DNA of 64,000 bases, taken from the NCBI GenBank assembly GCA_044228435.1, contig JBGAUW010000001.1:496001-560000 (forward strand), read 5' to 3'. This stretch comes from Bog-950 sp044228435. Lineage in GTDB: Bacteria; Bacteroidota; Bacteroidia; Chitinophagales; LD1. Below the pieces are notes generated by a model. It was given only the letters and a program-made list of their open reading frames with translations. It did no database searches and was not told the DNA's origin. Of this stretch, positions 25,986-34,394 are shown one piece after another. Numbering within the stretch: position 1 is the first letter of the stretch; each line of letters begins with the position of its first letter. The translations under genes and the position numbers were made by a program.

Positions 25986-26006
25986 ATTACTGAAGTGTTC
26001 AGTAAT
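25986..26006. promoter_or_regulatory. Perfect 9-bp inverted repeat, candidate operator
   Basis: ATTACTGAA and TTCAGTAAT flank a 3-base spacer. It sits 17 bases before the candidate -33 element and shares its half-site with the palindrome at 25869. A dimeric regulator site is inferred. Confidence 0.45.
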
Positions 26007-26023
26007 TAAATGCAGATGAGACC

Positions 26024-26050
26024 TTGTAGTGTGCTATGGCAACTACTTTG
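26024..26050 (+). promoter_or_regulatory. Possible promoter of the ferritin-like pair
   Basis: TTG at 26024-26026 and TACTTTG at 26044-26050 are 17 bases apart, near the Bacteroidota -33/-7 arrangement though one T short of TAnnTTTG. The ATG is 72 bases further on. Confidence 0.35.
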
Positions 26051-26122
26051 CTGCACACACCGTTTGATGTTAAGCCACTTCCGTTTTGCATCGCAAATTT
26101 TAATCACTTAAAATCTTAAACA

Positions 26123-26803
26123 ATGGAACTATTAGAGAAAAACCATTCATCAATGGGCAGGCTATCCTTTTTGAAATATTCAGGCTTTGCACTGGCAGGT
26201 TCGGCGCTGGTAATACAATCGAGCTGTAAAAAAGACGATGACGATAACACCGAAGGTGTTAACCTGGGCAGTGGCGATACAGGCATATTAAACTATGCTT
26301 ATGCGCTGGAACAATTAGAAGCTGCTTTTTATACACAGGTAATGGCTACACCATTTACCGGTATGACAGCTACCGAAAGCCAGATACTTAGTGATTTGCA
26401 AAAGCATGAAGTGGCGCATCGCGAATTTTTTAAAGCAGCATTAGGCAGCAATGCCATTAGCGGTTTAGAGGTTAACTTTTCCAGCATCGACTTTACCAGT
26501 CGTGCGAGCGTATTAAACACCGCTAAAACTTTTGAAGACCTGGGTGTAGCAGCTTATAACGGTGCCGGTAAACTTATTGTTAGCGCCGACTACTTGTTGC
26601 TGGCGGGTAAAATTGTATCAGTTGAGGCCAGACACGCAGCAGCCATTCGCGATTTACTTAACCCCGGCACTGCAAGCTTTGCGGGTAACGATGTTATTAA
26701 CGCGCAGGGATTAGATGGTGCCAAAACGCCGGCCGAAGTGTTATCTGCAGCATCAGGCTTTTTAAAAACCAAAATTAACGCAAGCAATTTGCCAACCGGC
26801 TAA
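26123..26803 (+). CDS. Exported ferritin-like protein 1
   Basis: 226 residues. The N-terminus (GRLSFLKYSGFALAGSALVIQSSC) looks like a Tat-type or lipoprotein signal ending at a Cys near residue 35. The four-helix ferritin-like domain keeps candidate diiron ligands: EQLEAAFY, KHEVAHREF, FEDLGVAAY and SVEARHAAA, the Glu and ExxH pairs. It resembles the ferritin_2/dessication-associated family. The role is unknown; iron or oxidant handling in the envelope is a guess. A second ferritin-like gene follows after 46 bases, so they are probably co-transcribed. An alternative start is the ATG at 26153. Confidence 0.88.
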   Translation: MELLEKNHSSMGRLSFLKYSGFALAGSALVIQSSCKKDDDDNTEGVNLGSGDTGILNYAYALEQLEAAFYTQVMATPFTGMTATESQILSDLQKHEVAHREFFKAALGSNAISGLEVNFSSIDFTSRASVLNTAKTFEDLGVAAYNGAGKLIVSADYLLLAGKIVSVEARHAAAIRDLLNPGTASFAGNDVINAQGLDGAKTPAEVLSAASGFLKTKINASNLPTG

Positions 26804-26849
26804 GAACGCTGCATTAGTAAAATTTAATAACCACTAAAATCAAAATACA

Positions 26850-27668
26850 ATGAAACTAATAAATCTGATAGAGCAATTTGAGCCTATTAAAATAAATGCA
26901 GAAGAGAAAAAAACAAGGCGCGAAACATTATCGATGTTTGGCGATATAACTAAAAAACTGGCTATAGCTACCATACCCGGTGCATTGCTGGCTGCCGTGC
27001 CTAACATTTCAAAAGCAGCGGGTAACGGAACTGCAGCAGTTGTAGATGTGCTTAAGTTTGCGCTAACATTGGAATACCTTGAAAAAGAGTTTTACCAATT
27101 GGGGCTTCAGGCTTCGGTGATGACCTCTGCCGACCGCCCTGTATTTCAGCAAATATACGACCACGAGGAAGCGCATGTATCTTTACTTCAAAGCACTATC
27201 GCGCAGTTAGATAATGGAAATTATCCGGCTAAACCGATATTCGACTTTACCGCAGGCGGCGCATTTAATCCCTTTGTTGTTTACGCTCAGTTTTTAGCCT
27301 TATCGCAGGCATTTGAAGATACCGGTGTACGGGCTTATAAAGGCCAGGCAGGCAATCTCATCAGCAATAATGATGTGCTACAGGTAGCCCTTCAAATTCA
27401 CTCAGTAGAAGCGCGCCATGCTTTGCAGGTTAGAAGGCTGCGTACAGCAAAAGGCCAGGATACCACCAAAGGTTGGGTAACCGGTGCAAGCCGCGGCACA
27501 ATGCCAGCCGCTACACAAGCCATTTACGATGGAGAAGATGTGTATGTGCAGGCTACAGTTAACATAAGCGCTATTGCCGGTGTGGGTATGGATGCCGCCA
27601 CCGAGGCGTTTGATGAACCCTTAACACAAGCACAAGTATTGGCTATTGCCGATCCATTTATTGTATAA
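26850..27668 (+). CDS. Exported ferritin-like protein 2
   Basis: 272 residues. Near the N-terminus, KKTRRETLSMFGDITKKLA followed by a hydrophobic, Ala-rich stretch (IPGALLAAVPNISKAAG) resembles a Tat signal with twin Arg. The ferritin-like core again has EYLEKEFY, DHEEAHVSLL, FEDTGVRAY and SVEARHALQ, so the diiron ligand set appears complete. It is a paralogue of the preceding gene with a longer C-terminal region (DEPLTQAQVLAIADPF). Substrate and physiological role are unknown. Confidence 0.88.
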   Translation: MKLINLIEQFEPIKINAEEKKTRRETLSMFGDITKKLAIATIPGALLAAVPNISKAAGNGTAAVVDVLKFALTLEYLEKEFYQLGLQASVMTSADRPVFQQIYDHEEAHVSLLQSTIAQLDNGNYPAKPIFDFTAGGAFNPFVVYAQFLALSQAFEDTGVRAYKGQAGNLISNNDVLQVALQIHSVEARHALQVRRLRTAKGQDTTKGWVTGASRGTMPAATQAIYDGEDVYVQATVNISAIAGVGMDAATEAFDEPLTQAQVLAIADPFIV

Positions 27669-27685
27669 AATAGTTCTTACTAATA

Positions 27686-27717
27686 AAAATCCTCTGCAGT
27701 TAACTGTAGGGGATTTT
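27686..27717. terminator. Terminator of the ferritin-like pair
   Basis: AAAATCC/GGATTTT and CTGCAGT/ACTGTAG form an imperfect hairpin followed by T-rich sequence, between convergent genes. Confidence 0.75.
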
Positions 27718-27733
27718 TGTTTTTAAGATACAG

Positions 27734-28258
27734 CTAGCTATTTTTTGCAAGACCCTTATGTGGTTTTCGCAAACGCAGCGTTTTGTGCTGGTAGTTGCCG
27801 CTCATTACACTTATGTTACCATCGGCTTCCAGCACTGCCAAATCTACATCCGCTATGTGCTCTACGCCATGCTCGCGCACACAAGCCTCTAATTCTGCCA
27901 TGGTAAACCTGGCTTTATTAAGGTTTTCTGTTTTTACCTTACCTTTATATATAAGCATAATGGCTTCTCCTTCCAAATACTTACTAAAGACGGGGAACCG
28001 GAAAAGCAAAATTTTAAAAAGATAATTGATAGCGAACAAACCGGTGGCAGCTGCCAAGCCGGCCCACAGCGAAGGCCAGTCATTCTCTACCATTGCGTTT
28101 TGCACCGAGTTACTGATTAAAAGAATAAACACCAGGTCTATTACAGAAAGCTGCGCCAGCTCTTTTTTGCCGAACACGCGTATTGCTACTAGAATAAACA
28201 GGTAGATAAAAATCGATCTTGAGAAGGTGTATAACACAGCAGTAATCGAAAAATCCAT
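27734..28258 (-). CDS. DUF421/YetF-like membrane protein
   Basis: 174 residues. Three transmembrane segments occupy about residues 5-85 (IFIYLFILVAIRVFG, LIDLVFILLISNSVQNA-like, and AAATGLFAINYLFK), followed by a soluble domain with GKVKTENLNKARFTMAELEACVREHG, the layout of DUF421. Biochemical function of the family is unclear. It is followed on the minus strand by nothing before the ferritin pair terminator. Confidence 0.88.
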   Translation of the reverse strand: MDFSITAVLYTFSRSIFIYLFILVAIRVFGKKELAQLSVIDLVFILLISNSVQNAMVENDWPSLWAGLAAATGLFAINYLFKILLFRFPVFSKYLEGEAIMLIYKGKVKTENLNKARFTMAELEACVREHGVEHIADVDLAVLEADGNISVMSGNYQHKTLRLRKPHKGLAKNS

Positions 28259-28484
28259 TGCCCGAAGTTATATTTTTTGATTACAGCAAAGCTATTTTTT
28301 GAGCCAGCATACGCTTTTCAGTTTCCGACTGAGTTAAACGAATAGCCTTTGAAAACTACTGCAAGCTTTAGCCAGGGTTAGCCAATTCATCGGATAAATG
28401 TATAAATGAGCATAGGATTACTGCAGGTTATACATTTTCTAAAACAAAATTCATCCGATGAATAACGACATAGGGCAAAAAAAA
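28259..28484. repeat. Intergenic inverted repeats
   Basis: Between asnB and the DUF421 gene, ATTCATCGGATAAATGTATA near 28384-28403 is partly mirrored by TATACATTT and by ATTCATCCGATGAAT near 28449-28463, the latter itself a palindrome. Possible weak terminator or operator; no gene is seen. Confidence 0.35.
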
Positions 28485-30314
28485 TTAATTAAAGTTTTTC
28501 ATCCAGTAATCGGCGCAGGCAAGGCGCCAAACAAATTTTGCTTTGCTGGTATCGCCCAGTTTATACTGCTCCACCACCTCTTTTAGTTTATCGGCGCGCA
28601 GCCAATCAAATTTAGCGTAATCAATATCCAGCAAAAATTTAAGCGGACCATTTAACCATTGCACTTCGCCAGGGGTTACAAAACCTTTTTTGTCTTTGCG
28701 GTCGGCTATGGCTTTAGGCAAAATAGAACGTAACGATTCGCGTAAGATGTACTTTGTTTCTGCTTTATCGCTTATCCTGTCCTGGCGGGCCAGTGTAAAG
28801 GCGAACTCTACCAACCGGTGGTCTAAGAAAGGCACTCTCGATTCAAGCGAAAACGCCATCGAGTTTCTATCCTCGTAATGCAACAGGGTTTGCAGCGTGC
28901 TGTTCATTAACAGGTGATACAGGAAGTTATTGAACTTATCATCCGTTACCGTAGGGAAATCAATATCTTCCACCCCATCGCCTTTCGTAAATTTACTAAG
29001 GGGGGTATACTCCATGTTATACACGCGATACTCATCGCTAACGGCACAAAACGCGCTTTTCTTTAAAATATCCTTCCGCTTCTCTTTACTAAAGTTTTCC
29101 ATGGCCACGTGGGCATCCAGCAGGCGCATGCCTTTACGGAACTTAAGCGCCCTAAAATCCTGCCCTATTAGCCGGTAGAAAGAATGCAGGTAGCCACCCA
29201 GGTATTCATCAGAGCCTTGTCCATCCAGGGCTACTGTAACCCCTTCGCTTTTTGCCAGCTGCATTAAAAAATACTGCGATATAAACGAGGAGCCCAATAA
29301 AGGCACATCGCTGTGATAAGCCACCCGGTGGAAGTTATCTTCTACCTGCTGCATGGTGGGCGAAAAGTAGTGTGGCTGTATATTGGGATACTTATTAATT
29401 ACCTCGCGCACAAAGGGCCTTTCATCCACATCATTTTCATAATAAACCGAAAACGATTTAATCTTCGATTCCGGGAACAAAGTAGAATACATAGAGGCAA
29501 TGGCCGACGAATCTAACCCGCCGCTAAGGCAGGTACCGTTTTGCACATCGCTGCGCGAGTGCAGCCTTACCGAATCTTTAAACAGGTTATAAAACTTACC
29601 TTTCTTTTCGCCCCAGCCAAGGCTGGAGGGCTTTTGGGTAAAATCTATATCCCAGTATTTGGTAATGGTTATTTTACGGTTATGCCATACCAGGTTATGC
29701 CCCGGCAGCAGCGATTTTAGCATGGTGTAATAAGTCTCATCTTTATACACCGCCCAGCTTAGCTGCAGGCCGCGGTTAAACTGCTCTATGTTCAGGTCTT
29801 TCTTAAAAACCGGCACTTCTTTCAATGCCTTATACTCGCTGCCAAAGTAAAAGCCCTCGCCAAACTGTATGTAGTAAAAGGGTTTAATGCCAAAGCGGTC
29901 GCGCGAGCAGAAAAGCTTTTTCTTCGTTTTATCCCACAGGGCAAAAGCCCACATACCCATAAACTGCTTTACACAAGCCTCGCCCCAATGCTTGTAAGCC
30001 GCGCAAATAACTTCGGTATCGCTTTGGGTGCGAAAGGCAAACCCCCTTTTTTCAAGCTCCGCCTTTATTTCAATGTAGTTATAAATTTCGCCGTTAAACA
30101 CCAGCACTATATCGTCGTATTCAAAGGGCTGGTTGGCGCTATCAGAAAGGTCGATAATTTTTAACCGGTTGTGGCCCAGGGCCACTATTTCATCGGTATA
30201 TACATTGGTTGCCTCGGGGCCGCGATGCGATATGGTAAGCAACATTTTTTGTGTCAACTCCCGTTTGGCACCGTCGTTAAATCTCGAATTTATAAAGCCT
30301 GCTATTCCGCACAT
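28485..30314 (-). CDS. asnB: Asparagine synthase (glutamine-hydrolysing)
   Basis: 609 residues from the ATG at 30314, chosen because it places CGIAGF at the N-terminus with catalytic Cys2; the frame extends 8 codons upstream. The class II glutamine amidotransferase domain (HRGPEATNVY, NGEIYN, SDTEVICAAY) spans about 1-210. The synthetase domain has the PP-loop SGGLDSSAIA near 263 and LDGQGSDEYLGGY, RVPFLDHRLVEF. It makes asparagine or a related amide from aspartate, glutamine and ATP; homologues also act in exopolysaccharide loci, but the neighbours here do not suggest that. Confidence 0.93.
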   Translation of the reverse strand: MCGIAGFINSRFNDGAKRELTQKMLLTISHRGPEATNVYTDEIVALGHNRLKIIDLSDSANQPFEYDDIVLVFNGEIYNYIEIKAELEKRGFAFRTQSDTEVICAAYKHWGEACVKQFMGMWAFALWDKTKKKLFCSRDRFGIKPFYYIQFGEGFYFGSEYKALKEVPVFKKDLNIEQFNRGLQLSWAVYKDETYYTMLKSLLPGHNLVWHNRKITITKYWDIDFTQKPSSLGWGEKKGKFYNLFKDSVRLHSRSDVQNGTCLSGGLDSSAIASMYSTLFPESKIKSFSVYYENDVDERPFVREVINKYPNIQPHYFSPTMQQVEDNFHRVAYHSDVPLLGSSFISQYFLMQLAKSEGVTVALDGQGSDEYLGGYLHSFYRLIGQDFRALKFRKGMRLLDAHVAMENFSKEKRKDILKKSAFCAVSDEYRVYNMEYTPLSKFTKGDGVEDIDFPTVTDDKFNNFLYHLLMNSTLQTLLHYEDRNSMAFSLESRVPFLDHRLVEFAFTLARQDRISDKAETKYILRESLRSILPKAIADRKDKKGFVTPGEVQWLNGPLKFLLDIDYAKFDWLRADKLKEVVEQYKLGDTSKAKFVWRLACADYWMKNFN

Positions 30315-30386
30315 GGCGTAAAAGTATAAAAACGGCAATGCTATATCTTATCGATATAGCACTGCTTGCGTTATTTAATCTAAAAA

Positions 30387-31187
30387 TTAAAAACCATCGC
30401 CATCCAGCAGGTTGCCAAGGCCGCCTAATACGCTGCCTTCTTCTTTACGGCCACCCATTTGAGGCGAGTAGGCTATAATGCGCGAAGCCAGGCGCGATAT
30501 TGGCAAGGTTTGCAGCCAAACTTTACCAGGGCCTTTAACCACAGCAAAGAAAACGCCCTCACCACCAAACAGGGTGTTTTTAATCCCCCCTATCATTTGA
30601 ATATCGAAATCAACATCCTTGGTGTAGGCTACAATGCAGCCCGTATCTACATGCAATATTTCGCCGGGTGCCAGTTCGCGCTCAATAATGTGGCCGCCCG
30701 CATGCATAAAGGCCATACCATCGCCTTCCAGCTTTTCCATAATAAAACCTTCGCCGCCAAATAAGCCGGTGCCCAACTTACGCTGAAACTGTATACCTAC
30801 GCTCACGCCTTTGGCTGCGCATAAAAAAGCATCTTTCTGGCAAACCAGTTTGCCGCCTATTTGCTGCAAATCGATAGGTATAATTTTACCGGGGTAAGGG
30901 GCTGCAAAAGCCACCCTTGCCTTGCCATTACCCATGTGGGTAAAGGCCGTCATAAAAAGGCTTTCGCCGGTTAACAGCCGCTTGCCGGCACCCAGCAATT
31001 TACCCATTATACCTCCGCCCCCGCTGTTGCTGCCATCGCCAAAAATGGTTTGCATTTGTATGGGCTGGTCTTTATACATAAACGCACCGGCCTCGGCTAT
31101 TACCGTTTCCTGTGGGTCCAATTCTACCTCTACGCACTGCATTTCTTCTCCAAAAATGCGGTAATCAATCTCGTGGTTAGTTCTCAT
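30387..31187 (-). CDS. AIM24/TIGR00266-family protein
   Basis: 266 residues. EMQCVEVELDPQETVIAEAGAFMYKD, SGGGGIMGKLLGAGKRLLTGESLFMT and PGKIIPIDLQ are signatures of the AIM24/TIGR00266 family, a trefoil of beta domains. The molecular function is poorly known. No signal peptide. The gene is followed by asnB 72 bases later on the same strand. Confidence 0.9.
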   Translation of the reverse strand: MRTNHEIDYRIFGEEMQCVEVELDPQETVIAEAGAFMYKDQPIQMQTIFGDGSNSGGGGIMGKLLGAGKRLLTGESLFMTAFTHMGNGKARVAFAAPYPGKIIPIDLQQIGGKLVCQKDAFLCAAKGVSVGIQFQRKLGTGLFGGEGFIMEKLEGDGMAFMHAGGHIIERELAPGEILHVDTGCIVAYTKDVDFDIQMIGGIKNTLFGGEGVFFAVVKGPGKVWLQTLPISRLASRIIAYSPQMGGRKEEGSVLGGLGNLLDGDGF

Positions 31188-31863
31188 AATACTTTAAAAT
31201 AAGTGTTTAATAATTGGTTATTGAACAATACAAAAACGAAAGTAAAAATATGACGAATTACTACCCCTAAAATTTTGCTAACGGCCTAAAAACCTCCCCG
31301 TGATCTCTGATTCTGGTTCGAAAGATGAAACAGGCGGCACCTCTGGTGCGCAATTTAAGGCATTTGTTTTTCTACAAACAGACGACCACTACGTGGTGTT
31401 TAATTCTTGTTTAAAATCTTCCTTATTTTGCTCCGGAGGAGCCATCTGTTTGTAGAAAGAAATAGAACAAGAATTTGCGCACCAGGGGTGCCGCCCCGAG
31501 ACTACGGCCCTCAACCCAAACTTCCGAATAGCTATAACGTTTCAGTATGGGCGGGCTAAGCCAATAGCAACCTCCTCCCCTACATAATTTCCACCATCTT
31601 TCTGCCTACTTTTCTGCCTACCTTTTTGCCCACCATAAATTCAATCTAAAAAAATAATTATCAATAACTTGCAACAACTTATGCCAATTAAAAAAGTTTA
31701 AAAAATTGCATCGTTTTTTCGTTTATTTTTTTCCGTGCCCGTCAAATCAAGCGGCAGGTGTTACAGTTTACATTTTTTTGGTAACATCTTGCTTTAAGCT
31801 ATTGTTAATCACATAACTAAAGCAAAACCGTTGTGTAAAGGCGTAACACTTTTTATGTAAACC
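31188..31863. other. Gene-poor region upstream of AIM24 gene
   Basis: 676 bases without a convincing gene. The central part holds a multi-hairpin palindromic element; the remainder is A+T-rich with nothing I recognise. Confidence 0.5.
31333..31495. repeat. Complex palindromic element of about 160 bp
   Basis: Outer arms 31333-31353 and 31475-31495 match at 20 of 21 positions in inverted orientation. Nested inside are TCTACAAACAG (31371-31381) with CTGTTTGTAGA (31446-31456), AATTCTTGTT with AACAAGAATT, plus two small hairpins CCACTACGTGG and GCTCCGGAGGAGC. The architecture suggests a dispersed palindromic repeat or a structured RNA; no coding frame is apparent. Confidence 0.6.
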
Positions 31864-31951
31864 TGTGTCGTCCTGAAAAAAGTTGACACATTTAGGCCTT
31901 AATCCTGTGTGTCGTCCTGAAAAAAGTTGACACATTTAGGCCTTAATCCTG
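31864..31951. repeat. Tandem duplicate of the IS left end (44-bp period)
   Basis: Two near-identical 44-base copies (31864-31907 and 31908-31951) each carry GTCGTCCTGAAAAAAGTTGA and end in GCCTTAATCC. They sit at the edge of the decayed IS3 element. Confidence 0.85.
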
Positions 31952-32107
31952 TAATAGGTTTACAAATATAAATTAGTCCTGCATTCCCTTTACATTTGTG
32001 GCGAGGAGGAAACGGAAGTGAGCAATGCTGAAGAGCAACTCACTAAAGGGATAAATCCTCCTTTGACGAGTAATCGTTGATGACTTGGCATTATTGCTAA
32101 GCATATT

Positions 32108-33341
32108 TTTACTCTGCAGCCTAATATGCCTTCAAAAGCTTAAATCATCGGTAGTGGCGCCTCCTTTCGCTTTTATAGTAGGTTTTCCAGCGCGTGCTTT
32201 AATTTCTCCTTCAAGGCGATAGCTGCCTCCTGCTGCCGTAAGCATGTCAATGCTGGAATGCAGACGTTGGTTGTTATAAATGGTAACTGCGTTATAAATG
32301 CATACAGCTGGCCTCCTCAAAAGAACTATACGCGAGTTGTAGTAATTCACCTTTGAGAAATGCCATTTATCCTCTCCGCATTGCATTTTTCTTGGATCAC
32401 CGTCGGAGTCGCTGATAAGTATGTTTTCATTTTCAAAATCGCTGCGTAATCGCAGCAATATTGAACACCCCGATTCGGAATGATGAATTAATTTTTTGCC
32501 TGAGATTAAATTGCAGCCATTTTTTGAGGCGTTTACATCCGCTGTACACAGTCTTTTTGGTAAAACCCACTATCTTATGCGAATAGCGACATCAGTTATG
32601 AGACTTAGATAGGCAAAATATTCCATACCGTATGTAAGTAACATCCACCCAAAAGTTGCCCAGGAGTTGTAGATAAATCCTTTACCCCGGTAAGGATGCC
32701 GCCTGAACTTCAATGGTTGCTCCATACGCGTTTGGTGTTTATTTTGCTGCGCCTTCGCACTAGTAGCGCGTTTTCGCGCAATATATCGAAGGCATCTCTT
32801 CCTATTTGAATTTTACGAAGTGTTGCTCTAAAAAATCATTTTCATCATAAGTAATAGCTTTCGCCCACCTACACATCGTTGGCTCTGATTTGAACCACTC
32901 TTTGCACGATTAAGTCTTCTTGCAAAGCCTGTTTCTCCACAATCCTTTTGGTATTGATAAAAAGCTTGCCTGCTATAACCAAGCATTGAACAAGCTGCGC
33001 TAAACAGCGAGGCTCAGTTTGTTCTACTCGCGTGACCGCTTAGTGCCAACTTTTTCGTAAATCAATCCATGTATTGCTCCTTGCTATATCCGCATAACAT
33101 TCAATAGCTTATTATGCAATTGCGCCTTGCATATTCTTATAAGTTGCTCTACATCATTAGGTAAGGCTGTGTACCTACTATGACCGGCTTTTCCCACTTT
33201 AACTTCTGTTCATAGGGGCTATCACACTTTTACCCATCTGGCTATGGTATGGCTTATCCCATATTTTTTAGCCAGTTTCCGGCAGCTTATACCGCCTTGT
33301 AGGTATTCCCGGATAACCGCTTCTTTTTGGTAGTAACTCAT
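32108..33341 (-). pseudogene. IS3-family transposase, multiply disrupted
   Basis: On the minus strand an ATG at 33341 opens an OrfA-like helix-turn-helix (MSYYQKEAVIREYL, then ISCRKLAKKYGISHTIARWV). The frame then breaks at stops. Further fragments follow in changing frames, including FWVDVTYI-like catalytic region sequence near 32640 and the integrase C-terminal signature IYNNQRLHSSIDMLT near 32215-32260. The gene has several frameshifts and stops and is dead. Confidence 0.8.
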
Positions 33342-33397
33342 TTTGTCGCAAATTTAGTGTCAACTTTTTGTCAACCTATTTCAGGACAAGACACTAT

Positions 33398-33834
33398 TTC
33401 AGTACCAGACAGACAAGCGTTAAAAACAACTTTAAACTGCATTTGCAGCCAGCTGGTGTGTTTATGAATGAACCATAGAATTAATGAACTTTATATCATA
33501 CAAAGATATGAATTAATATTTAATTAAATTCAAAAAAAGTGTACGCCATACTATTTTAAACGCCGTAAGTAGTTACAAACTCATCCTATTAATTATTCCG
33601 GGTTGTCAAGCTAAAGCGCGCCCACTTGAAGCCTGCTGCAGCACGTATGAACATCCGCAAAAACATGTACGTCTTGTTAATCTTAAATGCAATAAAACAA
33701 CGTGTATAATCCTTCGGAAGACCTCAAAGAACAGTTTTATGCGCCTGTCATGATTCATATTTCCGGCTAATATTTACAATACTATTTTTTTGCCATACCG
33801 GGGCAAAGGAGTTTCTTCGCGCGAAATATAAACG
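33398..33834. other. Intergenic region, nothing recognised
   Basis: 437 bases between the IS3 remnant and the next T9SS gene. It is A+T-rich and I see no gene, tRNA or strong hairpin in it. Confidence 0.5.
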
Positions 33835-34356
33835 ATGAAGAAAATTTCCCTATTCCTATCAGTTGTGCTGGCCGGTTTTAGCCTAAAGGCGCAACAACTT
33901 ACACCTACTGTAATAGCCAGTACGGGTGGTTTTTCCTCTAACGCAAACGGTAGCATATCTTACACGGTGGGAGAAATGACCATGGTGCAAACTTTTAGCG
34001 CTAATGGAAATATTCTTACGCAAGGGTTTCAGCAACCTAATGATAATGTAACCGGATTGATAGACCTTACAAAGGATGAGTTTGGTTCTTTTGTAGTGTA
34101 TCCCAATCCCGCTGTAGATAATTTGTGGTATGGCTTTCAGTTTCCGGAAGAAGGGAAAGCAGATATAGTTTTATACGATGCTATCGGGCAAAAAATTTCG
34201 GATGTTATGCATACCAGCTACGATAACGGTAAAATAGTAGAGCAGCTAAATGTATCGGCCTACGCTGCCGGGTTATATATTTTAACCATAAACTTTGTAT
34301 CGAATAAAGATGGTAAGGTACACACCACATCCAAAAAATTCCAGGTAATTAATTAA
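33835..34356 (+). CDS. Small secreted protein with T9SS sorting domain
   Basis: 173 residues with signal peptide MKKISLFLSVVLAGFSLKAQ. Residues about 21-75 (QQLTPTVIASTGGFSSNANG, SISYTVGEMTM) are a short beta domain often found before T9SS tails in Bacteroidota; about 90-173 is the T9SS type A domain (VYPNPAVDNLWYGF, YDAIGQKI, GLYILTINF). It is 38 bases upstream of the collagen-like protein gene, and the two signal peptides are similar, so they are likely co-transcribed and surface exposed. Confidence 0.85.
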   Translation: MKKISLFLSVVLAGFSLKAQQLTPTVIASTGGFSSNANGSISYTVGEMTMVQTFSANGNILTQGFQQPNDNVTGLIDLTKDEFGSFVVYPNPAVDNLWYGFQFPEEGKADIVLYDAIGQKISDVMHTSYDNGKIVEQLNVSAYAAGLYILTINFVSNKDGKVHTTSKKFQVIN

Positions 34357-34394
34357 GTATTATTCATTTCAATTTTTATAAAACCCCATTTAAT

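Larger units (their letters stand above)
31864..33397 (-). mobile_element. Decayed IS3-family insertion sequence
   Basis: The right end RC starts TGTCTTGTCCTGAAAT and the left end has TGTGTCGTCCTGAAAAAA followed by AGTTGACACA, so the termini are related inverted repeats. Between them a minus-strand transposase can be followed in pieces. The left terminus is present twice in tandem. Confidence 0.75.

Noticed and set aside
31864..31951. Possible CRISPR array
   Set aside because: Only two copies without spacers; the unit is an IS terminus.
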